A DNA stretch of 64,000 nucleotides from Candidatus Marinarcus aquaticus (lineage in GTDB: Bacteria > Campylobacterota > Campylobacteria > Campylobacterales > Arcobacteraceae). Both the position numbers and the translations under genes were made by a program. Numbering within the stretch: position 1 is the stretch's first letter; each line of letters opens with the position of its first letter. Of the stretch, positions 35,720 to 46,110 are shown piece after piece. The notes beneath the pieces are model-generated. The model made no database searches, had not been told where the DNA came from, and saw only the letters and a list, made by a program, of their open reading frames with translations. Where the stretch lies: assembly GCF_004116335.1 (NCBI RefSeq), contig NZ_PDKN01000001.1, forward strand, positions 372,001-436,000, read 5' to 3'.

Positions 35720-37000
35720 CTAGTTGGCCTCCAATACAAAAGATGCACCTTGACCACCACCTACACATAAGGTTGCTAAGGCTGTCTGTTTTTTACGTCT
35801 TTTTAACTCTTTAAGTGCTGCTAAAACAATACGTGCACCACTCATCCCTACAGGATGTCCTAATGCAATTGCTCCACCATTGACATTAAGAATATTTTGG
35901 TTTATTTCACCTAAGGGTTCAGAATTAAATGTTTTTTTACAAAACTCTTTTGAGTTAAAGGCTTTAATGTTGGCTAAAACTTGTGCTGCAAATGCTTCAT
36001 TCATTTCAATCAAATCAAACTCTTTTAAACTCATGCCTGTTTTGTCAAAAAGTTTTTTAGTTGCATATATAGGACCTAATCCCATTCTATGTGCTTCAAG
36101 TCCGGCATAGGCAAACTCTTTGATGTATCCTAATGGTTTGATCCCTATGCTTTTTGCATAAGTTTCAGAACATACTGCAAGCATACAAGCCCCATCGGAG
36201 ATTTGTGAAGAGTTTCCAGCGGTTACTGTACCATTTTGTTTATCAAAGAATGGATGTAGTTTCTCTAAGGCTTTCATATTTTGATTGTAACGAATACCGT
36301 CATCGTCATACATGATGGACTCATTGCTTGTTACTATAGGATAAATTTCGTCCTTTAAAAGGCCTTTTTCAATTGCTGCTTGTGCACGTTTGTGAGACAG
36401 CAGTGCATACTCATCTTGTTCATATCGTGTGATTTTAAATTCGTTGGCTAAAATTTCAGCCGTTAATCCCATGATTTGACCACTGATAGGATCGGTTAGT
36501 CCAGAGACCAAACCAATCACGGGTTTTAAAAAGTTGGGTCGAAAGTTTTTTAATACGGTGAGTTTTTGTAACAGTGTTTTACTGTTGTTCACACTGATCA
36601 TTAAATCACGAAGGTTATCACTGTATAAAATAGGAATATTACTCATGGATTCTACTCCACCTACTAAGTAAAGCTGTCCTTCATTGGAACGTATAGAAGC
36701 CATTGCAGAACTGATTGCTTGCATACCTGAGGCACAGTTTCGGTGTACTGTGTATGCAGGTGTGGAGATAGGGAAACCAGCTCGTGAGGCTAAGACACGT
36801 GCCATATTCGCTGCATTAGTCGGCTGGGCTACGTTTCCAATGATGACTTCATTGTACTGTTTGTAATCAATTCCAATTTGTAAAATCAGCTCTTTTGCAA
36901 TGATTGAACCTAAAGTATCTGCTTGGATATGTTTAAGTTTACCGTATGCTTTGGCAACGGGGCTTCTTAGTCCATCTATAATTGCAATTCGTTCACTCAT
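35720..37000 (-). CDS. fadI: acetyl-CoA acyltransferase (beta-ketothiolase)
   Basis: The 426-residue protein has the catalytic Cys in HRNCASGMQAISSA, the segment MNEAFAAQVL, the His of GHPVGMSGARIV and the Cys of CVGGGQGASF. The length and the insert before the second active-site block fit FadI/trifunctional-type thiolases. It cleaves 3-ketoacyl-CoA to acetyl-CoA and a shortened acyl-CoA. AAAGGATCC precedes the ATG. It lies between fadD and fadJ in one operon. Confidence 0.9.
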   Translation of the reverse strand: MSERIAIIDGLRSPVAKAYGKLKHIQADTLGSIIAKELILQIGIDYKQYNEVIIGNVAQPTNAANMARVLASRAGFPISTPAYTVHRNCASGMQAISSAMASIRSNEGQLYLVGGVESMSNIPILYSDNLRDLMISVNNSKTLLQKLTVLKNFRPNFLKPVIGLVSGLTDPISGQIMGLTAEILANEFKITRYEQDEYALLSHKRAQAAIEKGLLKDEIYPIVTSNESIMYDDDGIRYNQNMKALEKLHPFFDKQNGTVTAGNSSQISDGACMLAVCSETYAKSIGIKPLGYIKEFAYAGLEAHRMGLGPIYATKKLFDKTGMSLKEFDLIEMNEAFAAQVLANIKAFNSKEFCKKTFNSEPLGEINQNILNVNGGAIALGHPVGMSGARIVLAALKELKRRKKQTALATLCVGGGQGASFVLEAN

Positions 37001-37019
37001 GTGGATCCTTTAATTGGAT

Positions 37020-38741
37020 TTATTTATACATATTATCTATAATCTTCTTATATTTGCTCTCAATTTCATTTCGTCGTATTTTCATTGATGGCGTAAGCTC
37101 TCCTCCATCAATGGAGATTTTATTCGTTATAATAGCGTATTTTACCACTTTTTCCCATTGGTCTAAAGTGGCATTCACTCTTTTAATGTGTGCAATGATT
37201 TGACTTTTTATATCACTTTGTTTATAAAATGTCTCTGCATTTATATCTTTTGGTACTAATTCTGGGTTCATAAAAAGCAATGCGGTGACAAATTGTCGGT
37301 CATTACCAACGACAATGGCGTAATCAATATATTTGCTTTGTGTAATGGCTTGTTCAATTGCCACTGCACTGATGTATTTGCCTGTAGAGGTTTTTAACAG
37401 CTCTTTTTTTCTGCTTTGAATGGTAATATAACCTTCTTCATCAATGCTTGCTAAATCTCCTGTGTGTAACCAACCATCTTGGTCAATGGTCTCTTGCGTC
37501 ATGCCTTCTTGGTTACGGTATCCTCTCATGACATGTTGCCCTTTAGTAAGCAGTTCATTATCTTTATTGAGTTTCACTTTCACATTTGGAAGCGGTTTCC
37601 CACAGGTTCCTGCTTTATTGTTGCCTGGATAATTCACACTGATCACAGGAGAGGTCTCTGTTAAGCCATACCCTTGATATAAAGGCAATCCAATATTTAA
37701 AAAGAAGTTATATAACTCTTTATCTAAATTGGCGCCACCGCTGACAAGCACTTCTAATTCACCACCAAAACTCTCCAAAAATTTGTTATACACCAGTTTT
37801 GAAAAGAGTTTGTCAATAAGGGTAGGCTTACTGTATTTTTTTTGCCGAGCTCGTTGAAATGCTAAGCGTGCAACCAAACCTTCAAAGCCCTTCTTCTCAT
37901 ACACTTTCTCTTCAATTTTTAGATATATTTTTTCCAAAAGACGAGGCACGACTGTCATGATATTGGGTTTAACTTTTTTCATCAGAGGTGCCACATTGTG
38001 CACATCATCTACAAAATAAATACTGATACCACAACTGAGATAATAACTCATGACTGTACGTTCAAAAATGTGTGCCAATGGAAGCAACGTCAATGCTTTA
38101 GCACCTTTTTTTAAAGGATAGAGTTGATGTATTGCATGCAATTGTGAAACAATATTACTTTGTGTAAGCTCCACCCCTTTTGGAATACCGGTATTCCCAC
38201 TGGTATAGACCACACTGAAAAGGTAATCGGGACCTACTGAGTGAATCATATTTTCTATTTCATCAGATTTGGTTTTATACAGAAGTTTTCCTCTCTCCAT
38301 GAGTTCGGATACCGTGATAAACTTTTTGTTTTTGGCCACAATATTACAGCCAATGATGGTGATTTCATCATCAATGTCGTAAATGTATTTGGTGTGATCC
38401 GTAAAGATATATTTGATTTGCGAGTCATGCAGTTCAAAATCCAAATTTTTTTGAGATATATCTTCAAAAATGGGCACAGATACTGCTTTTACAAGTTGCA
38501 AGGCAAAGTCAAAAATAAGCCAACAAGGACTGGGTTTAGCAAAGAGTGCAACACTGTCATACTCTTTGACGCCAAACTCTTCTAAAGCAAGAGCTAAATA
38601 AGAGACACGCTGTTTAAAATCAGCAGTACTGATAGATTCATATTCACCATCTTTTAAGTAGTTTAAAAAAGTAGGATTATCATAATGGGTGGTAATATAC
38701 TTAAACAGTTGTGTGTATGTGTCAAAGCTATAGGCATCCAT
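37020..38741 (-). CDS. fadD: long-chain fatty-acid-CoA ligase
   Basis: The 573-residue protein has the AMP-binding P-loop VYTSGNTGIPKGVEL, the LPLAHIFERT segment, the YGLTETSPVIS motif, and GWLHTGDLASIDEEGYI with the conserved Asp, ending with the LKTSTGKYISAVAIEQ region. It activates long-chain fatty acids to acyl-CoA at the expense of ATP. It is first in the operon, with AAGGAT before the ATG, and the upstream 205 bases are AT-rich with no other gene. The operon order is fadD, thiolase, fadJ, fadE, acyltransferase-hydrolase, thioesterase, M48 lipoprotein. Confidence 0.92.
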   Translation of the reverse strand: MDAYSFDTYTQLFKYITTHYDNPTFLNYLKDGEYESISTADFKQRVSYLALALEEFGVKEYDSVALFAKPSPCWLIFDFALQLVKAVSVPIFEDISQKNLDFELHDSQIKYIFTDHTKYIYDIDDEITIIGCNIVAKNKKFITVSELMERGKLLYKTKSDEIENMIHSVGPDYLFSVVYTSGNTGIPKGVELTQSNIVSQLHAIHQLYPLKKGAKALTLLPLAHIFERTVMSYYLSCGISIYFVDDVHNVAPLMKKVKPNIMTVVPRLLEKIYLKIEEKVYEKKGFEGLVARLAFQRARQKKYSKPTLIDKLFSKLVYNKFLESFGGELEVLVSGGANLDKELYNFFLNIGLPLYQGYGLTETSPVISVNYPGNNKAGTCGKPLPNVKVKLNKDNELLTKGQHVMRGYRNQEGMTQETIDQDGWLHTGDLASIDEEGYITIQSRKKELLKTSTGKYISAVAIEQAITQSKYIDYAIVVGNDRQFVTALLFMNPELVPKDINAETFYKQSDIKSQIIAHIKRVNATLDQWEKVVKYAIITNKISIDGGELTPSMKIRRNEIESKYKKIIDNMYK

Positions 38742-38949
38742 CTTAATCCTTACTTTATAGTTTAAGTATTAATTATACCATTAAAAGATAAAAAGATAAG
38801 GTTATTTTTTTATATCTGTTTTTTTATTCTATAAAAGCTCTCCTAATTTATACAGTTTTTAAAAAAGGTAAAAATTATTTTTCTTAAAAAGTTGTCTGTT
38901 GTGAAAATTTATTGTAAGATAAAACAACAGAATTTATGAGGAGTGAATG

Positions 38950-40347
38950 ATGCAATATCGAATGGAACATGACACGATGGGTGAAGTTCAAGTAGAGAAT
39001 TCTAAACTGTGGGCAGCACAAACCCAACGAAGTTTGGAAAACTTTAAAATAGGCATTGAAAAGATGCCCAAAGAACTTATACATGCATTTGCACATTTAA
39101 AATCTGCATGCGCCAAAGCCAACTGTGATTTAGGAAAACTCTCAAATGAGAAAGCCATCGCAATACAAAAGGCATGTGAAGATATACTAAAAGGTAAATA
39201 CCCTCATGAATTTCCACTTTCAGTTTGGCAAACAGGAAGTGGGACTCAAAGTAATATGAATTTAAATGAGGTTATCTCTTCCATTGCTACGGTATATTTA
39301 GGTGAAGATTTCAGAGTGAATCGATTGATTCATCCCAATGATGATGTGAACATGTCTCAAAGTTCCAATGATACTTTCCCAACAGCCATGCGCATTGCAT
39401 TTTTACTTCAAGTACAAAATGAACTATTGCCCAGTATTGACAAACTACATGACACGCTTCAATCAAAATCAAAAACGTTTGAAAGTGTTGTAAAAATTGG
39501 TCGAACTCATTTGCAAGATGCTACACCGTTGAGTTTGGGACAAGAGTTCAGTGGTTATGTGGAGATGCTTAAAAAAAGTAAAGAGCAGATTTTAGATGCA
39601 TTAAAATATATTAAAGAGCTCGCCATTGGCGGAACGGCAGTGGGTACAGGGATCAATTGCCATTGTGAATTTTCAAACAGAGTATGTGCTGTTTTAAATG
39701 ATGCAACCAAAACAGGTATACCCTTCGTCTCTCATCCCAATAAATTTCATGGTCTGACCTCTCATGATGCAGAGGTCTTTTTAAGTGGGGCATTGAATGG
39801 CTTGGCAGCAAATGCCATGAAAATAGCCAATGACATTCGTTGGTTAAGCAGTGGACCAAGGTGTGGAATAGGGGAGTTAACCATACCTGCCAATGAACCA
39901 GGAAGTTCTATTATGCCAGGGAAAGTCAATCCCACACAATCTGAAGCATTGACCATGGTAGCTGTTCAAGTCATGGGTAACCATGCTACAATAGGTATAG
40001 CTGCCAGTCAAGGAAACTTTGAACTTAATGTTTTTAAACCTGTGATTGCTTATAACCTTATACAATCAATACAACTCTTAGCCGATGCAATTCGTTCATT
40101 TAATGAGCATTGTGCGGTCGGAATTGAGGCAAATGAAACAAAAATCAATGAGTATTTAAATGACTCTTTGATGCTTGTAACGGCACTCAATCCTTATATT
40201 GGATATGAAAAAGCCGCACTCATTGCTAAAGAAGCGTACAAAAATTGTACAACACTCAAAGAAGAAGCACAAAAATTGGGCATTTTGTCCAGTGAAGATT
40301 TTGATAAATTTGTACAGCCTCTCAATATGATATATCCCGAAAAATGA
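38950..40347 (+). CDS. fumC: class II fumarate hydratase
   Basis: The protein of about 465 residues is full length for FumC. It contains [14 protein letters not shown], the binding loop, [17 protein letters not shown], and the signature [11 protein letters not shown] with the active-site Ser, followed by [11 protein letters not shown] near the end. It reversibly hydrates fumarate to malate in the TCA cycle. Two adjacent ATGs occur at 38947 and 38950; the second lies better behind AGGAG. A strong terminator follows. Confidence 0.95.
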   Translation: MQYRMEHDTMGEVQVENSKLWAAQTQRSLENFKIGIEKMPKELIHAFAHLKSACAKANCDLGKLSNEKAIAIQKACEDILKGKYPHEFPLSVWQTGSGTQSNMNLNEVISSIATVYLGEDFRVNRLIHPNDDVNMSQSSNDTFPTAMRIAFLLQVQNELLPSIDKLHDTLQSKSKTFESVVKIGRTHLQDATPLSLGQEFSGYVEMLKKSKEQILDALKYIKELAIGGTAVGTGINCHCEFSNRVCAVLNDATKTGIPFVSHPNKFHGLTSHDAEVFLSGALNGLAANAMKIANDIRWLSSGPRCGIGELTIPANEPGSSIMPGKVNPTQSEALTMVAVQVMGNHATIGIAASQGNFELNVFKPVIAYNLIQSIQLLADAIRSFNEHCAVGIEANETKINEYLNDSLMLVTALNPYIGYEKAALIAKEAYKNCTTLKEEAQKLGILSSEDFDKFVQPLNMIYPEK

Positions 40348-40348
40348 C

Positions 40349-40386
40349 AAATCAGGCTCTTTTAACTCTATAAAGAGCCTGATTTT
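40349..40386 (+). terminator. intrinsic terminator after fumC
   Basis: AAATCAGGCTCTTT (40349-40362) pairs perfectly with AAAGAGCCTGATTT (40372-40385), a 14-base stem with a 9-base loop, one base after the stop codon. Confidence 0.85.
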
Positions 40387-40442
40387 GTAACCAATTTAAA
40401 CATCAAAAAAAACTTGTGCAACTTTTACAAGAATTGTACATC

Positions 40443-40467
40443 TATAATAATGTCAATATGCTATACT
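40443..40467 (+). promoter_or_regulatory. acnB promoter region
   Basis: TATAAT (40443-40448) and TATACT (40462-40467) are two possible -10 boxes 30-55 bases before the acnB start. The ribosome site CAGGAGA precedes the ATG. I cannot choose between the two boxes from sequence. Confidence 0.45.
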
Positions 40468-40497
40468 ACAAAGACTTAAAATAAACAGGAGATATAT

Positions 40498-43074
40498 ATG
40501 AGTTTACTAGCTGATTATAGAGCACATACTGAAGAGAGAGCGAAAGAGGGTAACTTACCTCCGTTAGCTTTAACAGCTGAACAAACTGCACAATTAGTAG
40601 AGTTATTAAAAGCTTCTACTGTTGAAGATGCAGAGTATGCATTAGAATTATTCAAAAACAAAGTTAACCCTGGTGTTGACGATGCAGCATATGTTAAAGC
40701 AGCATTTTTAAATGATGTCGTTCAAGGTAACGTATCATGTTCTGTAATTTCTAAAATCGAAGCAATCGAAATTTTAGGAACAATGATGGGTGGATTCAAT
40801 GTAACACCATTGGTTGAGGCTCTTAAAATTGATGAAGTGGCTGAAGCTGCAGCAAAACAATTAAAAAACACTATTTTAGTTTACGATTCATTCAATGACG
40901 TAAAAGAGTTAGCAGATGGTGGAAATGTAAAAGCAAAAGAAGTGATTGAGTCTTGGGCAAATGCTGAATGGTTTACAAATAAACCCGCTTTAGAAGAAGA
41001 GATTACTTTAACAGTATATAAAATCCCTGGTGAAACAAATACAGATGATTTATCTCCTGCAACAGTAGCATTTACAAGAGCAGATATTCCATTACATGCA
41101 ACTGCAATGTTACAATCAAGAATGGAAGATCCATTAAATACAATGGATAAATTGAAAGAAAAAGGTCATCCTTTAGCATACGTTGGTGATGTTGTGGGTA
41201 CAGGAAGTTCTCGAAAATCAGGGATCAACTCTGTTCAATGGCACATGGGTAGAGATATTCCAGGTGTACCAAATAAAAGAACAGGTGGAGTTGTTATTGG
41301 TTCAATCATTGCTCCAATTTTCTTCAACACTGCTGAAGATTCAGGATGTTTACCAATCCAAGCGCCAGTTGATGAGTTAGAAACGGGTGATGTTATTGTT
41401 CTTAAACCATATGCGGGTGTAATTGAAAAGAATGGTTCAGTTGTTTCTGAATTTAATCTTGCTCCAAACACTTTAACAGATGAAATGAGAGCAGGTGGAC
41501 GAATTCCATTAATCATTGGTAAAGGTTTAACTGCAAAAGCAAGAGAGGCTTTAGGATTAGGTGCATCTGATATTTTTATTGCTCCAACTCAACCAGAAGA
41601 TAATGGTAAAGGGTATACTCAAGCACAAAAAATGGTGGGTAGAGCGTGTGGTCTTGAAGGTGTTAAACCAGGTATGTATGTTGAGCCAGTTTGTACAACT
41701 GTTGGTTCCCAAGATACAACAGGACCTATGACAAGAGATGAGATTAAAGAGCTTGCAGCACTTAGCTTTGGTGCAGATATGGTAATGCAATCATTCTGTC
41801 ACACTGCTGCTTATCCAAAACCAGCAGACATCAACTTACAACACACATTGCCAGAGTTCATTACTTCAAGAAGTGGTGTTACTTTAAGACCAGGTGACGG
41901 TGTTATTCACTCGTGGTTAAACAGACTTTGTTTACCAGATACAGTTGGTACGGGTGGAGATTCACACACAAGATTCCCAATTGGTATCTCTTTCCCTGCA
42001 GGTTCTGGACTTGTAGCATTCGCAGGTGTTACTGGTATGATGCCTTTAACTATGCCTGAATCAGTTCACGTTAAATTTACAGGTGAATTACAACCAGGTA
42101 TCACTTTAAGAGACTTAGTTAATGCTATTCCTTACCAAGCGATTAAAGATGGTCTTTTAACAGTTCCTAAGAAAAACAAAAAGAATATCTTTGCTGGTAA
42201 CGTAATTGAGATTTCTGGTCTTCCACAACTTAAAGTTGAACAAGCATTTGAGCTTTCAGATGCAGCAGCAGAGAGATCAGCAGCAGCTTGTTCTGTTCAA
42301 TTAGATAAAGAACCAATCATTGAGTACTTATCTTCTAACATCGCTTTAATTGAGAAAATGATTGAAGAGGGTTATCAAGATGCTAGAACGCTTCAAAGAA
42401 GAGCGGATAAAATGAAAGAGTGGATTGCTAATCCTGAGTTATTAACTCCAGATGCAGACGCAGAGTATTTAGCAACTATCGAAATCAACTTAAATGAAAT
42501 CACTGAGCCATTATTAGCTTGTCCTAACGATCCAGATGATGTTGATACATTATCAAACATCTTAGCTGATCCAAACAGACCAACTGAGAAAATTGACGAA
42601 GTATTTGTTGGTTCTTGTATGACAAATATCGGTCTATTTAGAGCTTTAGGTGAAGTTCTTAAAGGTGAAGGTCCAGTTCCAGCTAAATTATGGATTGCTC
42701 CTCCAACAAAAATGGATCAACAACAATTAACTGAAGAGGGTTACTATGCAGTATTTGGTGCTGCTGGTGCACGACTTGAAATCCCAGGATGTTCTTTATG
42801 TATGGGTAACCAAGCAAACGTTGGTCAAGGTGCAGTTGTATTCTCAACAAGTACTAGAAACTTTGACAACAGACTTGGTAAAGACTCTAAAGTTTACTTA
42901 GGTTCTGCAGAAGTTGCAGCGCTTGCAGCTTTACTTGGACGACTTCCAACTAAAGAAGAGTACTTAAACATGGTACCTAAGAAAATCACTCCTGAAAAAA
43001 GAGATGATATTTATAAATACTTAAACTTCCACACTATCAGTGATGCGGAATTAACAAACCTAGTACACTCTTAA
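40498..43074 (+). CDS. acnB: aconitate hydratase B
   Basis: The 858-residue protein is close in length to E. coli AcnB. It has the HEAT-like N-terminal helices, then [33 protein letters not shown], and in the C-terminal part [11 protein letters not shown]. Iron-sulfur ligands are in [13 protein letters not shown] and [10 protein letters not shown]. It interconverts citrate and isocitrate and probably 2-methylisocitrate. Codon use is strikingly even and pyrimidine-ending compared with the neighbours, as expected for a highly expressed gene. It stands alone between fumC and the TetR gene. Confidence 0.96.
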   Translation: MSLLADYRAHTEERAKEGNLPPLALTAEQTAQLVELLKASTVEDAEYALELFKNKVNPGVDDAAYVKAAFLNDVVQGNVSCSVISKIEAIEILGTMMGGFNVTPLVEALKIDEVAEAAAKQLKNTILVYDSFNDVKELADGGNVKAKEVIESWANAEWFTNKPALEEEITLTVYKIPGETNTDDLSPATVAFTRADIPLHATAMLQSRMEDPLNTMDKLKEKGHPLAYVGDVVGTGSSRKSGINSVQWHMGRDIPGVPNKRTGGVVIGSIIAPIFFNTAEDSGCLPIQAPVDELETGDVIVLKPYAGVIEKNGSVVSEFNLAPNTLTDEMRAGGRIPLIIGKGLTAKAREALGLGASDIFIAPTQPEDNGKGYTQAQKMVGRACGLEGVKPGMYVEPVCTTVGSQDTTGPMTRDEIKELAALSFGADMVMQSFCHTAAYPKPADINLQHTLPEFITSRSGVTLRPGDGVIHSWLNRLCLPDTVGTGGDSHTRFPIGISFPAGSGLVAFAGVTGMMPLTMPESVHVKFTGELQPGITLRDLVNAIPYQAIKDGLLTVPKKNKKNIFAGNVIEISGLPQLKVEQAFELSDAAAERSAAACSVQLDKEPIIEYLSSNIALIEKMIEEGYQDARTLQRRADKMKEWIANPELLTPDADAEYLATIEINLNEITEPLLACPNDPDDVDTLSNILADPNRPTEKIDEVFVGSCMTNIGLFRALGEVLKGEGPVPAKLWIAPPTKMDQQQLTEEGYYAVFGAAGARLEIPGCSLCMGNQANVGQGAVVFSTSTRNFDNRLGKDSKVYLGSAEVAALAALLGRLPTKEEYLNMVPKKITPEKRDDIYKYLNFHTISDAELTNLVHS

Positions 43075-43082
43075 TAGTAACA

Positions 43083-43107
43083 CTTAAGCCCATTTTATGG
43101 GCTTAAG
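43083..43107 (+). terminator. terminator after acnB
   Basis: CTTAAGCCCAT (43083-43093) and ATGGGCTTAAG (43097-43107) form an 11-base stem. The downstream tract is pyrimidine-rich rather than a clean T-run. Confidence 0.7.
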
Positions 43108-43152
43108 CTCTATTTCTTCTCTCTTTTTAATCTCTCTTAAAAATTTTTTCAT

Positions 43153-43158
43153 TATAAT
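43153..43158 (+). promoter_or_regulatory. -10 box of the TetR-hydrogenase operon
   Basis: TATAAT lies 30 bases before the TTG start of the TetR gene. It sits inside a 10-base palindrome CATTATAATG (43150-43159), a possible autoregulatory site, though this is short. The TGAAT-N4-ATTCA palindrome of the exported hydrogenases was not seen here. Confidence 0.45.
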
Positions 43159-43187
43159 GTGGGTAATTTTAAATATAAGGTAAGACC

Positions 43188-43778
43188 TTGTCAGCTAAAG
43201 AGACAAAAAAAATTTCAATTATCGAAAAATCACTTAAACTTTTTTCTAAAAAAGGGTTTTACAATACCACTATTCCGGACATTGCTAAAGCAATGAAGAT
43301 GAGTGTGGGAAATATGTACAACTATTTTCCTTCTAAAGAAGAGCTTGCAAAATGTGCCATTAAATATTCTACCAATGTATTAGCACAAGATTTACGTGAA
43401 GTGAACAATATGGACATTTCTTCAAAAGAGAAAATTTATGAATTTACACGAAAATATTTTAAACGCGTTAAAAAAACACCTGAAATCATAGAGTATTTTT
43501 TACGAGTCTACCTCTCAAACAGAGAGGTATTTAACCAAGGATGCGAAGGTTTTCTTTGCGTTGGAGAGTTTGTAACAGAAGTGATGATTCTGCTTGATGA
43601 GGGTGCGGCTAAAAAAGAGTTTCGAGACCAAGACTTCTTTGCTGCCTTTGGTATGTTTATGGGAAGCTTAGGTGGTTTTGCATTTTTAAGCGGTGAAAAA
43701 GTACTGGAAAAAGACCTCTTAGATTACAGCGATTTGATTGCTGAAAACATCTATCGAGCACTGAAGTATGAGGAATAA
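43188..43778 (+). CDS. TetR-family transcriptional regulator
   Basis: The start is TTG 43188 with AAGGTAAG upstream. The 196-residue protein has the TetR helix-turn-helix at about residues 10-56: LKLFSKKGFYNTTIPDIA, MSVGNMYNYFPSKEEL. The ligand domain has no family match I can name. It contains two Cys, Cys119 and Cys124 (GCEGFLC), close enough for a redox switch or metal site. Its 3' end overlaps the cytosolic hydrogenase small-subunit gene by 11 bases. It is therefore probably made together with that enzyme. It is a good candidate for binding the palindromes before the two exported hydrogenases. Confidence 0.88.
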   Translation: MSAKETKKISIIEKSLKLFSKKGFYNTTIPDIAKAMKMSVGNMYNYFPSKEELAKCAIKYSTNVLAQDLREVNNMDISSKEKIYEFTRKYFKRVKKTPEIIEYFLRVYLSNREVFNQGCEGFLCVGEFVTEVMILLDEGAAKKEFRDQDFFAAFGMFMGSLGGFAFLSGEKVLEKDLLDYSDLIAENIYRALKYEE

Positions 43779-44667
43779 ACCAAAAGTTGTTTGGATTCAA
43801 GCCCTTACATGTAATGGCAATACACAATCACTTTTAAGTTCAAACGCCTCGCGTTTTGAACAGTTCCTTAATCAGTTTGAGCTTGTTTATCACCCCAGCT
43901 TAACACACCATACAACTTTAAATGATGTTCTTCAATCCAATGCCTCGTATGATTTTTTACTCATAGAGGGTGCTTTAACTTCAAATACTCAATTTTTAAC
44001 CTTAAGTGACCAAAGCAGTACGGCAATTGTAGAAAAACTCATCAAACGTTCACATTATGTGATTGCAGTGGGAAGTTGTGCGTCATACGGAGGGGTGCAT
44101 GCCAAGTTTGAACACAATGATGACGTGGTAGGTGTTCAGTCTGTTGTGGGTAAAAAAAGTGCATGTAAATCGGGTCACGATACGATTAACCTTACAGGTT
44201 GCCCTGTACATCCAGAGTGGATTTTACAAACACTTTATACGCTTAAAGCAAAAGGGAACATTGCTTTAGATGATGAGCAACGTCCCATTGAACTATACTC
44301 TCATTTAGCGCACCATGGGTGTACGAGAAATGAGTATTTTGAATGGAAAGTAGAGAGCAAAAGTTTTGGTTTAAAAGAGGGGTGTCTGTTTTATGAACAA
44401 GGGTGTCGAGGGCCCATGACACACAGCAGTTGTAATAAAATATTGTGGAATGATACCAGCTCAAAAACCCGAGTGGGCATGCCTTGTATTGGCTGTACTG
44501 AAACAGACTTTCCTCGTGAAAATATGCTTGAAACGAAGAAAAATATAGGTATTCCTGCAGAGGTGCCATTGGGTATCTCTAAACGTGCCTATCTTTCACT
44601 TACAGGGATTGCAAAAACTTTTAAAATAGAACGATTAATAGGAAAACTCATAGATGAAAACCGTTGA
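43768..44667 (+). CDS. cytosolic group 2-type [NiFe] hydrogenase small subunit
   Basis: The 299-residue protein has no Tat signal and starts near VVWIQALTCNGNTQS, the opening strand of a hydrogenase small subunit. Cys15 is the first proximal ligand, while the second position is Asn18 instead of Cys. Other ligands are GSCASYGG, GCPVHPEW, HHGCTR, EGCLFYEQGCRGP, SSC and PCIGCTE. The lack of a signal and the CxGN motif fit group 2 hydrogenases, which include uptake (HupS) and H2-sensing (HupU/HoxB) types. It overlaps the TetR gene and the large subunit gene. Its role, sensing or cytosolic H2 oxidation, is not settled. Confidence 0.85.
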   Translation: MRNKPKVVWIQALTCNGNTQSLLSSNASRFEQFLNQFELVYHPSLTHHTTLNDVLQSNASYDFLLIEGALTSNTQFLTLSDQSSTAIVEKLIKRSHYVIAVGSCASYGGVHAKFEHNDDVVGVQSVVGKKSACKSGHDTINLTGCPVHPEWILQTLYTLKAKGNIALDDEQRPIELYSHLAHHGCTRNEYFEWKVESKSFGLKEGCLFYEQGCRGPMTHSSCNKILWNDTSSKTRVGMPCIGCTETDFPRENMLETKKNIGIPAEVPLGISKRAYLSLTGIAKTFKIERLIGKLIDENR

Positions 44668-46009
44668 TATAATTGAAAGAATAGAAGGCGAAGCAAAACT
44701 TAATCTCCATTGGAAAAATAACAGAGTCAATGATGCCTATATTGAATTTCTCAATTTCAGAGGTTTTGAGTATATGTTGGAAGGAAAAGCACCTTTGGAC
44801 GCTCTTGTGTATACCCCAAGAATGTGTGGTATTTGCGGACAAGCGCATCTGCTTGCTACTGTGAATGCTTTGGAGGATTGTTATAAAAATGCCAACATAG
44901 AATTGCACGTCACTGCAAAAGCAAAAATTTTAAGAGAGTTGGGATTGATTATTGAAATTGTACAAAGCCATATTAAATGGTTTTACTTTTTTATTATGCC
45001 AGATATCAATGCTGCATCAATGACTCCACGAAAAGAGTTTGAACCTTTAAAAGGTCAACAGTGGTTAAAAGCTCAACGTGCCAGCAGTGAGATCACAAAA
45101 GCCTTGGCTCTTTTTGCTGGACAGTGGCCACATACATCCTATATGGTTCCAGGAGGAGTGATGTGTGATCCAACGCACATGGATATGATTTTAGTTGAAA
45201 ACTATATTGACCAAACCATTGCATACTTTGAAAAAGAGCTGGTGGGAATGGAGATGCAAAACTATCTTACTCTTTCACAAACAGATGATTTAAAGCTTTT
45301 AAAAGGGGATATAAAATCTTTTCTTAAGATGAGTTTTGAACAATCTTTAGAAAAAATAGGTCAAAGCTATAATCGATTTTTTGTAATATCGGATGCGTGT
45401 GGTTTTCATAAAGGAAAAATCAGACTAAAAAATGTCAGTAAATTTGAGATGAATAAAATCAAAGAACATGATGATTTTACGTTTGAACTCAACAGTAAAA
45501 TACAAAAAAAAGAGAAGTATGGTTGGGCAAAAACGGTGAAATATGATAACCTTTTTTATGAAACGGGACCCTTAGCAAGAGCCATGACCCAAAACAGACG
45601 TTTTATTAAGCAACTTCATAAAACCTATGATGACTCGGTGTTAACTCGCGTGATGGCCAGAGTCGATGAGATTGCTTATTTACTTCAAACAGCAAAAACA
45701 ATGTTGCACACTTTGGACATTTCAGAAGAGTCTTATATCGCTCCTAAAACGGCACTTAAGGAGATAAACTCAACCTTTGGTACGGGTTTTATTGAAGCTA
45801 CTAGAGGGGCACTTAAACATGAACTTATCATACACGAAGGTAAAATAAAATCTTATGATGTGGTTACTCCAACAGTATGGAATTTAGGACCTGGAGAAAA
45901 GCCTGATTATGGTGTAGCACAAAAGGCTTTAATTGGATTAAATTCACTGCAAGAAGCAACCATCGTTTTACGAAGCTTCGACGTTTGTTCTGTATGCACG
46001 ACTCATTAG
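44654..46009 (+). CDS. cytosolic group 2-type [NiFe] hydrogenase large subunit
   Basis: The 451-residue protein has the N-terminal nickel motif RMCGICGQAH (Cys58, Cys61, His65) and ends exactly at DVCSVCTTH (Cys445, Cys448). There is no residue after the His, so there is no C-terminal peptide for a maturation protease to remove. This is known for regulatory and some group 2 hydrogenases. The motif reads DVC rather than the usual DPC. It overlaps the small subunit gene by 14 bases. HypF and the rest of the Hyp system would still be needed to insert the cofactor. Confidence 0.88.
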   Translation: MKTVDIIERIEGEAKLNLHWKNNRVNDAYIEFLNFRGFEYMLEGKAPLDALVYTPRMCGICGQAHLLATVNALEDCYKNANIELHVTAKAKILRELGLIIEIVQSHIKWFYFFIMPDINAASMTPRKEFEPLKGQQWLKAQRASSEITKALALFAGQWPHTSYMVPGGVMCDPTHMDMILVENYIDQTIAYFEKELVGMEMQNYLTLSQTDDLKLLKGDIKSFLKMSFEQSLEKIGQSYNRFFVISDACGFHKGKIRLKNVSKFEMNKIKEHDDFTFELNSKIQKKEKYGWAKTVKYDNLFYETGPLARAMTQNRRFIKQLHKTYDDSVLTRVMARVDEIAYLLQTAKTMLHTLDISEESYIAPKTALKEINSTFGTGFIEATRGALKHELIIHEGKIKSYDVVTPTVWNLGPGEKPDYGVAQKALIGLNSLQEATIVLRSFDVCSVCTTH

Positions 46010-46014
46010 TCGTG
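45997..46014 (+). other. hairpin spanning the large-subunit stop codon
   Basis: CACGACT (45997-46003) pairs with AGTCGTG (46008-46014) around the loop CATT, so the stop codon is half in the loop. No T-run follows, so termination is doubtful; it may protect the mRNA end or slow the ribosome. Confidence 0.4.
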
Positions 46015-46110
46015 TAAAATTGAAACACTTTAACAAATTTTTCAAAAAAAAACATATTTGTTACATAATTGACGCGTCTGTTAAATTTTTTTTATTGAAC
46101 AAAAAATAGA

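Noticed and set aside
43768-44667. Group 1 assignment for the first hydrogenase small subunit
   Set aside because: It lacks a Tat signal and a C-terminal membrane helix, and its large partner has no cleavable tail, so a cytosolic group 2-type enzyme is the better call.
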